Source of the DNA: Natrinema amylolyticum
GTDB lineage: Archaea; Halobacteriota; Halobacteria; Halobacteriales; Natrialbaceae
Length of the DNA stretch: 64,000 bases
Assembly (NCBI RefSeq): GCF_020515625.1
Contig: NZ_JAIWPJ010000002.1
Location: forward strand, 1,047,385 to 1,111,384
Direction of reading: 5' to 3'
The translations under genes were made by a program, and so were the position numbers. Position 1 is the first letter of the stretch; every line of letters starts with the position of its first letter. The notes beneath the pieces are model-generated. The model worked only from the letters and a program-made list of their open reading frames with translations, had not been told where the DNA came from and did no database searches. Of this stretch, positions 17,618-25,203 are shown piece after piece.

Positions 17618-17788
17618 TCAACTGAACAGGCGACACTCGAGCTTGTCGAGAGCTTTGCCCATGCGAGCGAGCCACTTGATGTACTTTTTCCGGTGCCCAG
17701 TGTAGGCGATTAATTGCCGTTCATTGAGGTAATCCCGAGAGGGACCGGGAATAAGAACGATACCTTCAACTTTCTCGGGCGTAGACAT
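17618..17788 (-). pseudogene. N-terminal fragment of a haloarchaeal integrase/recombinase
   Basis: 56 codons beginning MSTPEKVEGIVLIPGP, then LNERQLIAYTGHRKKYIKWL and a stop after CRLFS. Haloarchaeal tyrosine integrases begin with a very similar NERQL...Y..HR...WL segment, from memory of that family. The whole SAM-like and catalytic domains (Arg, His, Tyr) are missing, so this is a truncated relic. Its place 141 bp from tRNA-Ser fits an integrase next to its attachment site. Confidence 0.6.
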
Positions 17789-17911
17789 AGTAACACGCCC
17801 CGTTGACGGCGATTTGGGCCTCTGAGGGTCGGTTCAGTTTAGCCTCGATGGTCCGAGTGGTCCGTCATGGTTTCGTGGATTGAAGCCACGAAATCGCAAG
17901 ACGTGGTCGGG

Positions 17912-17928
17912 GCGAAGTGGAACTTCGC
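17912..17928 (+). promoter_or_regulatory. Hairpin abutting the 5' end of tRNA-Ser
   Basis: GCGAAGT (17912-17918) and ACTTCGC (17922-17928) pair perfectly around a GGA loop, and the last base is immediately 5' of tRNA position 1. In the precursor this would be a stem stacked against the acceptor end and could influence RNase P cleavage. A second stem (tttcgtgg 17871-17878 with ccacgaaa 17886-17893) lies just upstream. Confidence 0.45.
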
Positions 17929-18012
17929 GGTGGGGTGGCAGAGCGGCCCAACGCGCCTGCCTTGAGAGCAGGTGGCTGTCAAGCCTCATGGGTTCAAATC
18001 CCATCCCCACCG
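17929..18012 (+). tRNA. tRNA-Ser(TGA)
   Basis: 84 nt. The acceptor stem GGTGGGG pairs with CCCCACC, and the discriminator is G73. The anticodon arm CCTGC-CTTGAGA-GCAGG gives anticodon TGA (UCA codons). The long variable arm, typical of serine tRNA, runs from 17973. The T arm is ATGGG-TTCAAAT-CCCAT. CCA is not encoded, as is common in haloarchaea. Flanking repeats show it has served as an integration site. Confidence 0.95.
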
Positions 18013-18052
18013 CTTTTGCGACGAACGGACGTGAGGAGCGAAGCGGAAATGG

Positions 18053-18102
18053 TGGGATTTGAATCAGGGGGGAGTTTCGCTCCGACCGTGGTTCAAATCC
18101 CA
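18053..18102. repeat. Inverted repeat of tRNA T-arm sequence
   Basis: tgggatttgaa at 18053-18063 is the exact reverse complement of ttcaaatccca at 18092-18102. The right arm belongs to the duplicated tRNA-Ser 3' end; the left arm is an inverted T-arm. The 28-bp spacer contains a ggag..ctcc stem. Confidence 0.6.
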
Positions 18103-18111
18103 TCTCCACCG
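18090..18111 (+). repeat. Duplicated 3' end of tRNA-Ser (att-like repeat)
   Basis: 22 nt matching 17991-18012 (the end of the tRNA, from the T loop to the discriminator) with one C-to-T change. A copy of a tRNA 3' end 99 bp downstream is the standard mark of a site-specific integration that restored the tRNA and left a partial copy behind. Confidence 0.7.
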
Positions 18112-18449
18112 TTTTCCGCGAGAGCATACGACGACTGAAGTCACGAAGACGAAAACGAAGCAGTTTCGTCGCACTGGGAAGAGGAGCGTTCTGCTATCGT
18201 GGCAACGGGGAATCACCACGCCCTCCCCAGCCGACTCACTCGTTCACGTCGTTCACTCGCTCGTCCCTCGTGCGGCGTCACCGACCGCCCTCGCTATCGC
18301 TCGGGCGGTAGCCAGCGCACGCCACCGCAGTCTTGTTCATCGAGCCGGAGCGTCACAGAGTCGAGACCGACAGCTCATCGACTGAAAACCGATGCCGAAG
18401 CGAAAATACGAGAACGGTCAGCCGACGAGTCCAGGGCCGGCCCGAGCCG
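18112..18449. other. Intergenic region downstream of the tRNA-Ser island
   Basis: 338 bp without a supportable gene. It includes an imperfect repetitive stretch (cactcgttcacgtcgttcactcg at about 18237-18259) and an inverted gccctcgctatcgctcgggcggt (about 18289-18311), both common haloarchaeal intergenic motifs. It ends at the 3' end of the lyase gene on the minus strand. Confidence 0.5.
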
Positions 18450-19493
18450 TCAGCGGTAGGACAGCTCGAGCTCGCGCGCTCGAGAGAGCAGGTCCGCGTC
18501 GTAGTAGTCCTCGGTCTGTGCGGGGCGGATGTCGTCGATCGCACGGACCTGCTGGACAGTGTTGCGGAAGTTCTTGAAGGTGGCCTCGTCGACCATCTGG
18601 CCGTCGATGGTGACCGCGCCAGTGCCCTCGCGTTTGGCCTCGTTGAAGCGCTCGATCTTGTGGACGTCGCGCTCGAGTTCCTCGGGCGTGGGCATGTGAA
18701 CGGTGTTGGCCTGGATCGTCTGCTTGGGGTAGAGCGACCAGGAGCCGTCGAGGCCGAGTTGTGCTTCGTGTTCGACCTGGTCGGCGTACTCATCAGCGTT
18801 GTAGTAGGTCAGGCCGGCGCGTTCCTTGAACAGGTCGTCGAAGGGACCGCCGATCGAGAGCAGGCCGCCGGCGCTGGCTTCGTTCGAGAGTGCCTCGAGG
18901 AGACCGTCCCAACGGGGCATGCCGTCGCCGAGGTCGCGGCCACCGAGTTCTGCGGCGTAGTCGACGGGGCCGAAGACGAGCGCGGTGAGGCGAGAGTCCT
19001 CGCCGAACTTGGATATTTCGCGCAGGTCAGAGCGGGCGCGGCCGGTCTCGATGATGATCGAGAGGCCGATCGAGCCGTCGTCGTAGCCGTGTTCGGCCTC
19101 TGCCTCGGCGACGACCTCGGCGGCGCGTTTCACGTCTTCGAGGCGGCCGACCTTGGGGACGACGACGCCGTCGATCTCGTCGCCGATCTCGCCCACGAGC
19201 CGGTCGATCTGGTCGCGCCCCTTCTCGCAGTACTCCTCGTCCTCGTAGCTCCACTCGACGCGGGGCCAGATTTCGCCGGGGAAGTCGTACTCGGGAACCT
19301 TTTCGATGGTGTTCTCGAGCCCCTCGGCTTTCATGTCCGGTGCCGTCCCGTCTTCCATGTCGGGGACGAGCCAGTCGGGTGCCTGGAACCCCTCCGCCTC
19401 GAGCGCGGAGGTCAGATACTTCGCCGAGTCGTCTTTCGGGACGGCGGCCGGTGCGGTCTGGAACGTGCGGCAGAGTCGAATGTCGTCAGTCAT
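18450..19493 (-). CDS. beta-Methylmalyl-CoA lyase (CitE-like), methylaspartate cycle
   Basis: 347 residues of the HpcH/HpaI-CitE lyase family. Key features are the VPDMEDGTAPD acidic metal-binding motif, GVVVPKVGRLEDV, SIIIETGRAR and LVFGPVDYAAELGG. It cleaves beta-methylmalyl-CoA to glyoxylate and propionyl-CoA, the last specific step of the cycle. The assignment rests on the family and on the adjacent cycle genes; malyl-CoA or citramalyl-CoA activity could also be present. It is the distal gene of a five-gene minus-strand operon, 54 bp after the hydratase. The start MTDDIRLCRTF is the only one giving the full barrel. Confidence 0.92.
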   Translation of the reverse strand: MTDDIRLCRTFQTAPAAVPKDDSAKYLTSALEAEGFQAPDWLVPDMEDGTAPDMKAEGLENTIEKVPEYDFPGEIWPRVEWSYEDEEYCEKGRDQIDRLVGEIGDEIDGVVVPKVGRLEDVKRAAEVVAEAEAEHGYDDGSIGLSIIIETGRARSDLREISKFGEDSRLTALVFGPVDYAAELGGRDLGDGMPRWDGLLEALSNEASAGGLLSIGGPFDDLFKERAGLTYYNADEYADQVEHEAQLGLDGSWSLYPKQTIQANTVHMPTPEELERDVHKIERFNEAKREGTGAVTIDGQMVDEATFKNFRNTVQQVRAIDDIRPAQTEDYYDADLLSRARELELSYR

Positions 19494-19547
19494 GTGTCAG
19501 TGTCTGAGTTCGTGATTGTCTGCGGTCGTTTATTATGATCGATCGTG

Positions 19548-20615
19548 TTAGTTAGAACGCTTTCGAATCTCCGCGGTTCGCGTCCCCGAGTAGACGGGTT
19601 CGTCGTCCTGGTTGAACGCGATGTGCTCGAAAGTGACGGTGCCAGCCTGCTCGCTCGAAGCGTCCTCCTCGGCCTCGAGCACGCGCGTGAAGGCGTAGAC
19701 GGTGTCACCAACCGCGACGAACGTGTGGAACGATTCGTCGTCGAAGCCGACCTCGCGCCAGGTCTCCTCGTCCGAACGGGCGTGGCCCAGCGCGGTCGAT
19801 CGGGTCACGTCGCCGTAGGTGACGATGTCGCCCGACGGCGAGTCGGACATCACGTCGACGTTGTGGTGCTGTTTCGCCGTGTTGAGCGTCGCCAGCGGTA
19901 GCGAGGCGACGGTGACGTCGTCCTGGGTCCGGCCGCGCTCGTGCCGGTAGGCGACGGCGGCGTTCTCGTCCTCGGCTTCCTCGAGCGCCGCGACGAAGTC
20001 CTCGTAGTAGCCGCCCTCGGGTGCGATGAACTCCTCGGGGAGTTCGGGGCCGTCGTCGCCGTCCCCTTCGGCCGCTGCAGCACCGCCGCCGTCCGTCGCG
20101 ACGGGCTCGCGGCGCGGAATCATGTTCGTGCGTTCGTAGGAACAGAGCACGTCACCGGTCTCGGCGTCCCTCCCGCGGGTTCGCCACGAGACGATACCGT
20201 ACTCGGGTCGGGAACTCGAGGTCGCGCAGTTGACGACCTCGCTCTCGACGTGGAGTTCGGTACCGGCGTGGACCGGCGCTTCGGGGAAGCGAACGTCGGT
20301 CCGCCCGAGGAAGTAGCCACCCTTCTCGCTCAGATCCTCGACGGTGATGCCCAGCGTCGCGGCGGTGAGGTAGTCCGGGTGGATCGGCGGTTCGTCGAAC
20401 CCGCGTTCCTCGGCGGCGTCGGTCCGCCAGTAGGCGGGGTCGTGATTGAGCGTCTGGCTCATCCACTGTTCGTTGCCCCACTCCGTGAGCGTGAGTCCGG
20501 GGTCGTGCTCGATGACGTCCCCTTCCTCGAAGTCCTCGAAGCAGTTGCCCTTCTCCTTGGTCTCGACTTGCTCGAGCGCCTGTGCGAACGTGTCGGGATC
20601 GGTCCAATCAGTCAT
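19548..20615 (-). CDS. mch: Mesaconyl-CoA hydratase (MaoC-like)
   Basis: 355 residues with two MaoC-like hot-dog domains. The N-terminal part has FEEGDVIEHDPGLTLTEWGN and the C-terminal part has VTYGDVTRSTALGHARSDEE. It hydrates mesaconyl-CoA to beta-methylmalyl-CoA. Its start overlaps the end of the ammonia-lyase gene by 8 bp, so the two are translationally coupled. A Glu/Ala-rich linker (GGGAAAAEGDGDDGPELPEE) in the middle looks flexible. The name follows the characterised Haloarcula enzyme and the cluster context. Confidence 0.92.
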   Translation of the reverse strand: MTDWTDPDTFAQALEQVETKEKGNCFEDFEEGDVIEHDPGLTLTEWGNEQWMSQTLNHDPAYWRTDAAEERGFDEPPIHPDYLTAATLGITVEDLSEKGGYFLGRTDVRFPEAPVHAGTELHVESEVVNCATSSSRPEYGIVSWRTRGRDAETGDVLCSYERTNMIPRREPVATDGGGAAAAEGDGDDGPELPEEFIAPEGGYYEDFVAALEEAEDENAAVAYRHERGRTQDDVTVASLPLATLNTAKQHHNVDVMSDSPSGDIVTYGDVTRSTALGHARSDEETWREVGFDDESFHTFVAVGDTVYAFTRVLEAEEDASSEQAGTVTFEHIAFNQDDEPVYSGTRTAEIRKRSN

Positions 20616-21885
20616 CTGCGGTAATCTCGTCGGTGTCGGTCTGCTGCTGTTCGCGGTTCCGTCGGGCGATCGTCCGTCGCATCTCGTTCTCGACGATCAT
20701 GTAGCCCTCGTCGAAGCCCATGCCGGGCTTTGCGAGCACCTGCGCGGCATTCGTCGCGAGCGCGACGTGGGCGCAGGCCCGCGCGGAGGTTTCCGTCTCG
20801 TTGCAGGTGCCGCCGAGGTAGGCGCGGGTGTCGGTCCCCTCGCAGTAGCGGACGGCCTGTCCGCTCCGGTGGATGCCGCCCAGATCGGGCGTCTTCACCT
20901 GCACGAGGTCGGCCGCGCCCGCGTCGACGAACGCTTGGACGTCCTCGAAGGTGTTACACCACTCGTCGGCGACGATGTCGACGCCAACGTTGGCGTCGGC
21001 GAGCCCCTCCCGGAGTTCGACCATCGCGTCGATCTGGTCCGCACGATTCCCGACGTCCATCGGCCCCTCGATCTGGATCGGGTAGGGGGCCGCGGCCGCC
21101 TCGAGCGCGGCGAAGTAATCGACGACCTCGTCGCGATCGTAGGGCGCGCCGAAGATCTCCCCGATCATCCCGTAGACGTCGATGTGGAAGCGGGGTTCGT
21201 AGCCGTCCGGTCCGAGTTCCTGGGAGCGCTGGGTGAGCCACTCGACGTACTCGAGCAGCGTTTCCCCGTTTTCGCCGATCTTCTCGACGCTGTTGATGAG
21301 CGCGTGGGGCAGGACCGGGACGCCCTTGACGAACATCTTTTCCGTGTTGTTGTAGCGGTCGTCGCCGGACTGCCCGAAGACGGGCACCGGCTCCGTCGCG
21401 GGCTCGGTGCCGAGCGCGTCGGCCATCACGTCCGTGCGCGTCGTGTTCTCGGCTTCTGCGGCGGCGGCGAGCAGCGCCTGCGAGACGCCGTAGCGGATCG
21501 CCGTGTGGAGCCGATCGCCCGCAACTTCCATCTCTTCGAGCAGTTCGGCGTTCGCGAGGAAGTCGGTCGCGTCGCGGCCCTCGAGCGCGTCGGCGACGGG
21601 GCCCTCGATGACGGGGGCGTACTCCTCGGCCTGAAAGAGCGGGTCGCGCCCGCCGGCACCGGAGTACTGGACCGCAGCGCAGTCGCCCCGCACCACGGTA
21701 CCGTCGGCGAGTTCGACGTCGACGATGATCGTCTCGCCGGCCTGTCGAATCTCGTCGAAGCCGTCGGTGACGGGCTCGCCCTCGTAGGTGAACCCGTCGT
21801 GCTCTGCCCCCTGCTTGATCGCGCGCTGGTCGTCGAAGAAGAACCCGGAGTAGCCGGGCGTGGCATGTATTCCTGTAATCTCCAT
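20608..21885 (-). CDS. mal: Methylaspartate ammonia-lyase
   Basis: 425 residues of the enolase superfamily. The lysine of the QVKTPDLGG motif and the metal-binding Asp/Glu residues on barrel strands (around PIQIEGPMD and IVADEWCNTFED) match characterised 3-methylaspartate ammonia-lyases. It deaminates 3-methylaspartate to mesaconate. ATG 21885 (MEITGIHATPGYSG) is chosen because the extra upstream codons lie inside the mutase gene. One bp separates it from the mutase stop, and it overlaps mch by 8 bp. Confidence 0.95.
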   Translation of the reverse strand: MEITGIHATPGYSGFFFDDQRAIKQGAEHDGFTYEGEPVTDGFDEIRQAGETIIVDVELADGTVVRGDCAAVQYSGAGGRDPLFQAEEYAPVIEGPVADALEGRDATDFLANAELLEEMEVAGDRLHTAIRYGVSQALLAAAAEAENTTRTDVMADALGTEPATEPVPVFGQSGDDRYNNTEKMFVKGVPVLPHALINSVEKIGENGETLLEYVEWLTQRSQELGPDGYEPRFHIDVYGMIGEIFGAPYDRDEVVDYFAALEAAAAPYPIQIEGPMDVGNRADQIDAMVELREGLADANVGVDIVADEWCNTFEDVQAFVDAGAADLVQVKTPDLGGIHRSGQAVRYCEGTDTRAYLGGTCNETETSARACAHVALATNAAQVLAKPGMGFDEGYMIVENEMRRTIARRNREQQQTDTDEITADD

Positions 21886-21886
21886 G

Positions 21887-23320
21887 TTAGACGTCCCCCT
21901 GTGGTCGGCCGATGAGCTTTCCGTCGCTGATCGCGTCGACGTCGTCCGCGACCATCCGGAACGACTGGTCGCGGCCCTCGGTCGTGGCGCGCTGCGAGAG
22001 TCGAGCCTTGTGAATCTCCTTGATGTCGTCGTCCATCTCGAGGTCGGCCCACTCGAAGATGCGGACGCGGCCGTCGTCGTCTCGGGCGGGCAGGACGGCA
22101 CCCGCCGCGCTGTCGCTGGGTGCGAACGGCACGTCGAGCGCCCCCGAGTCGAAGGCCTTGAGCGTCCCCTGGACGACGTCGCCGTCGCCGTGCTCGAAGA
22201 TAGTGTCCATCAGACACCGGGTCTCGCGCTCGATGAGGTCCTGTTCCTCCTCGATGCCGTCGATGTCAATCTTCTGTTCGATGGCCATGTCGATGACCTG
22301 CCGCGTCGTGCGCAGACCGGCCGAGTTGGCCTCCATGGTCGGCACCCCCTGGAACTCCTGGGGCGACTTGGTGATGACCTTGTCCGGCTGTGCGATGGCA
22401 GCGGTCATGCCGCCGAGGCTGATGACGCCGTTGGCCCGCGCCTCGTCCGGCGGGAAGCCGCCCATCCACTCGTGGAAGACGGTGGTGACGACGACCTCGT
22501 CGGGCAGATATTCGTTGCCCAACTTCTTGAGCGCGTTCAGCGCGGCGACATCCTGCACAATGTTGCCGACCTGGCCGTAGCCGAGCGTGATCGAGCGCAC
22601 GCCCTGCGTCGCCGCTAACTGGCCCTCGACGATCATGATCGCGATCGCGATCGACGGCGGGACGAGGGTGCCGGTCAGCGGGCCGAACGGCTCGCGGTTG
22701 ATCCGCACGCCGCGTTCGGTGTACGCCCCCGCGAGGCGGTCGACGAACTGCCACTTCTCGATGGTCTCCTCGAGGCCGTGGCGCTTCGTGTACGGAATGT
22801 TGTAGGAGATCGGGCCGCCCTCGAAGCTCTGGAAGCCGCCGGCGAAGGTGATCGCCGCGAGCAGCCGAGCGTCCGGTGTGCCGTGGCGGACCTCGATCGG
22901 CGCATCGACCGCGTCGATCAGTTCCCGGCAGCCGTCGACCCCGTGGTTGACGGCCGGAAAGCCGTTCAGGGTGTCGTCGCCCGTCTCGAGGGCCTTGTCG
23001 AGGCCCTGCTGGGCCTTCTCGTACTCGTTGTCGCGCGTGTACGAGTCGATCGTCGTCGGGAGGAGGTCCGCCTGTCCCTCCTCGAGGAGGTACTGCAGAA
23101 GCTCGATCTGGTCGTCGAGCCGGGGCACGCCGGCCCGGGGCTGGAGGAGGGGCTTGTCGGCCGACTCGAGGACGTCCGCGAATCGCTTGTGGTCCGGCAG
23201 CGATTCGTGGTACTCGATGGCGTCCTCGAAGTCGACGTCCGCGCCCGTCGGCCAATTCGACCGAATTTCCTCGTCGATACGCCGTAGCTCGTCGGATGGA
23301 ATGCGTTCGTCTCGTATCAT
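21887..23320 (-). CDS. glmE: Glutamate (methylaspartate) mutase epsilon subunit
   Basis: 477 residues, a TIM-barrel subunit beginning MIRDERIPSDELRRIDEEI. Recognisable family stretches are HGTPDARLLAAITFAGGFQS, FGPLTGTLVPPSIAIAI and GGFPPDEARANGVISLGG. With the sigma subunit and adenosylcobalamin it rearranges glutamate to 3-methylaspartate. The upstream frame is open but overlaps glmS in a wrong frame, so the ATG at 23320 is used. It begins 8 bp after the glmS stop. Confidence 0.95.
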   Translation of the reverse strand: MIRDERIPSDELRRIDEEIRSNWPTGADVDFEDAIEYHESLPDHKRFADVLESADKPLLQPRAGVPRLDDQIELLQYLLEEGQADLLPTTIDSYTRDNEYEKAQQGLDKALETGDDTLNGFPAVNHGVDGCRELIDAVDAPIEVRHGTPDARLLAAITFAGGFQSFEGGPISYNIPYTKRHGLEETIEKWQFVDRLAGAYTERGVRINREPFGPLTGTLVPPSIAIAIMIVEGQLAATQGVRSITLGYGQVGNIVQDVAALNALKKLGNEYLPDEVVVTTVFHEWMGGFPPDEARANGVISLGGMTAAIAQPDKVITKSPQEFQGVPTMEANSAGLRTTRQVIDMAIEQKIDIDGIEEEQDLIERETRCLMDTIFEHGDGDVVQGTLKAFDSGALDVPFAPSDSAAGAVLPARDDDGRVRIFEWADLEMDDDIKEIHKARLSQRATTEGRDQSFRMVADDVDAISDGKLIGRPQGDV

Positions 23321-23328
23321 CTGGGCAT

Positions 23329-23769
23329 CTACGAACTGATAGTCGCCCGTTCCGACTCCGTCGGTGAGATCTGGAGATCCTCGCGGAGCGCAGCAATCGC
23401 GTCCTCGGGATCGGTCTCGGAATCGAAGACGCGGTCGAACCCGAGCTCCCGGAACGTCCGCCGGGTCTGCTCGAAGTCGTCCTGGCCGACGGCGAGGTTG
23501 CCGCCGATGTAGCTGACCGCGTCGACGCCCGCGTCCTCGAGGACGCCGTGGAATCCCTGGCAGTCCTGCTCGGCATGACCGTAGAGCGAGGAGACAAGTA
23601 CAGCGCTCGCGTCGTGGGCTTTGGCGGCTTCGGCGAAGTCCTCCTGGGAGGTCTGGACGCCGAGGTTCACGACATCGAAGCCGGCTGCACTGAAGGCTTG
23701 CTCTAAGATTGTGATGCCAACGACGTGGGCATCCGAGCCGATCACGCCGAGGACGACCGTTTGGGACAT
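23329..23769 (-). CDS. glmS: Glutamate (methylaspartate) mutase sigma subunit
   Basis: 146 residues, the B12-binding flavodoxin-like subunit. The SDAHVVGITIL motif is the DxHxxG cobalamin signature whose His is the lower axial ligand of cobalt, and VLVSSLYGH and YIGGNLAVG follow in order. It is the first gene of the operon glmS-glmE-mal-mch-lyase. A TATA box 26-33 bp upstream makes the transcript leaderless from ATG 23769, which also fits the family N-terminus (MSQTVVLGVIG). Confidence 0.95.
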   Translation of the reverse strand: MSQTVVLGVIGSDAHVVGITILEQAFSAAGFDVVNLGVQTSQEDFAEAAKAHDASAVLVSSLYGHAEQDCQGFHGVLEDAGVDAVSYIGGNLAVGQDDFEQTRRTFRELGFDRVFDSETDPEDAIAALREDLQISPTESERATISS

Positions 23770-23794
23770 CGTATGCAAAACCATGAGGAACCAC

Positions 23795-23802
23795 CCTATA
23801 AA
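23795..23802 (-). promoter_or_regulatory. TATA box of the glmS operon
   Basis: On the minus strand tttatagg lies 26-33 bp upstream of the glmS ATG. It would drive the whole methylaspartate operon as a leaderless transcript. Confidence 0.65.
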
Positions 23803-23930
23803 CCTAATGATCTTCCATGATAATACTCCTTAAGGACCCTAACAGCGTTCCTATGTCGGGTGTTCACACGGACTGTGGTACTCGGAATCAACTTCATGAT
23901 CGATGGTAAGGGTTTTGGTACTGGTTTGGG

Positions 23931-23938
23931 AAGGAGGT
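23931..23938 (+). promoter_or_regulatory. Shine-Dalgarno sequence before mct
   Basis: aaggaggt lies 7 bp before the mct ATG at 23946, a near-perfect anti-SD match. Most genes in this window lack one and appear leaderless, so this gene probably has a 5' UTR and SD-led initiation. Confidence 0.7.
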
Positions 23939-23945
23939 CGTACAG

Positions 23946-25118
23946 ATGGGAGCACTCTCGAACCTTCGCGTGCTGGATCTGACCCAGGTGCTGGCTGGGC
24001 CGTACTGCACGATGTTGCTCGCGGACATGGGCGCGGACGTGGTCAAAATCGAGCGGCCGGGCGGCGACATGATCCGGTCGAACCCGCCGTTCGTCGACGA
24101 TCCCGACGAGGAGGCCTACGGCGGCTACTTCCAGAGCGTCAACCGCGGCAAGCGCAGCATCGAGCTGAACCTCGGCGACGACGAGGACCGCGCGGACTTC
24201 CTCTCGCTGGTCGAAGAGGCCGACATCGTCGTCGAGAACTACCGCTCCGGGACGATGGAGAAGTACGATCTGGGCTACGAGACCCTCACGGAGTACAACG
24301 AGGAGATCATCTACTCCTCGATCCGCGGCTTCGGCGACCCGCGCACGGGCGAGACCCACCGGCAGGGCCAGCCCTCCTTCGACCTCATCGCGCAGGCGCT
24401 GGGCGGCGTCATGGAGACCACCGGCCAGCCCGACGGCCCGCCGACCAAGACCGGCCCCGGCGTCGGTGACCTCTTCACCGCGACGCTGAACTGCATCGGC
24501 ATTCTCGCGGCGGTCAACCACCGCGAACAGACCGGCGAGGGCCAGTACGTCGACACCGCCATGTACGACTCGATGCTCAGCTTCACCGAACGGGCCGTCT
24601 ACCAGCAGTCCTACACCGGCGAGGCCCCCACCCGTCGGGGCAACTCCCACCCGACGCTGTTCCCCTACAACGCCTTCGAGACCGCCGACGGCTACGCCGT
24701 CATCGCCGCGTTCAACGACAACCACTGGGCCGAACTCTGTGCCGTGATGGACCGCGAGGACCTCGCCGAAGAGTATCCCACGACCGCGGAACGCCTCGAG
24801 CACCGCGCGGCCCTCCGGGACGAAATCGCCGACTGGGCCCTCGAGCAGACCAACGACGAACTCGTCGGCAGCCTCGAGGGCCGGGTCCCGGCCGCGCCCG
24901 TCCAGACCACCGAAGAGATCTTTGACGACGAGCACGTCCACGCTCGAGACATGCTCGTCCCCGTCGAACAGCCCGGTGCCGACCGCGACGTCGAGATCGC
25001 GGGCAACCCGATCAAGATGAGCGAGACCGAACCGAAGCCCCGCGGTCGCGCGCCGCTGCTGGACGAGCACCGCGAGGAAGTGTTGGGCGAGCAGGCAGAG
25101 AAGACGGCCGACGACTGA
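23946..25118 (+). CDS. mct: Succinyl-CoA:mesaconate CoA-transferase
   Basis: 390 residues of the class III CoA-transferase (CaiB/BaiF) family. It begins MGALSNLRVLDLTQVLAGPY and contains GADVVKIERPGGD and GPGVGDLFTATLN, whose Asp is the catalytic residue that forms the acyl anhydride. It activates mesaconate with succinyl-CoA, feeding the hydratase. It is transcribed divergently from the rest of the cycle genes across a 176-bp region. Other CaiB-type reactions are possible in principle, but the cluster makes this role very likely. Confidence 0.93.
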   Translation: MGALSNLRVLDLTQVLAGPYCTMLLADMGADVVKIERPGGDMIRSNPPFVDDPDEEAYGGYFQSVNRGKRSIELNLGDDEDRADFLSLVEEADIVVENYRSGTMEKYDLGYETLTEYNEEIIYSSIRGFGDPRTGETHRQGQPSFDLIAQALGGVMETTGQPDGPPTKTGPGVGDLFTATLNCIGILAAVNHREQTGEGQYVDTAMYDSMLSFTERAVYQQSYTGEAPTRRGNSHPTLFPYNAFETADGYAVIAAFNDNHWAELCAVMDREDLAEEYPTTAERLEHRAALRDEIADWALEQTNDELVGSLEGRVPAAPVQTTEEIFDDEHVHARDMLVPVEQPGADRDVEIAGNPIKMSETEPKPRGRAPLLDEHREEVLGEQAEKTADD

Positions 25119-25203
25119 GAACTATATTTCCGCGTTCACCTACCGTTCGCGTTCGACGACGGTACACTACGTCGAACGGACGCATTCAGAACCTCAAGAG
25201 AGC

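Larger units (their letters stand above)
15846..18111. mobile_element. Remnant of an element integrated at tRNA-Ser(TGA)
   Basis: The left edge is a 36-nt tRNA-Ser-like fragment (15846-15881). The right side has the intact tRNA-Ser (17929-18012) and a 22-nt copy of its 3' end (18090-18111). Between them are a methyltransferase gene and a Tat-exported small protein, both lower in GC than the flanks, and the first 56 codons of a haloarchaeal-type integrase pointing away from the tRNA. Together these are the expected scars of repeated tRNA-targeted integration and decay. Exact ends are uncertain. Confidence 0.6.

Noticed and set aside
17871..17893. Sequence gtggattgaagcc resembling the end of a haloarchaeal CRISPR repeat
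   Set aside because: Only one copy exists, with no spacers or cas genes; it forms a simple hairpin before tRNA-Ser.
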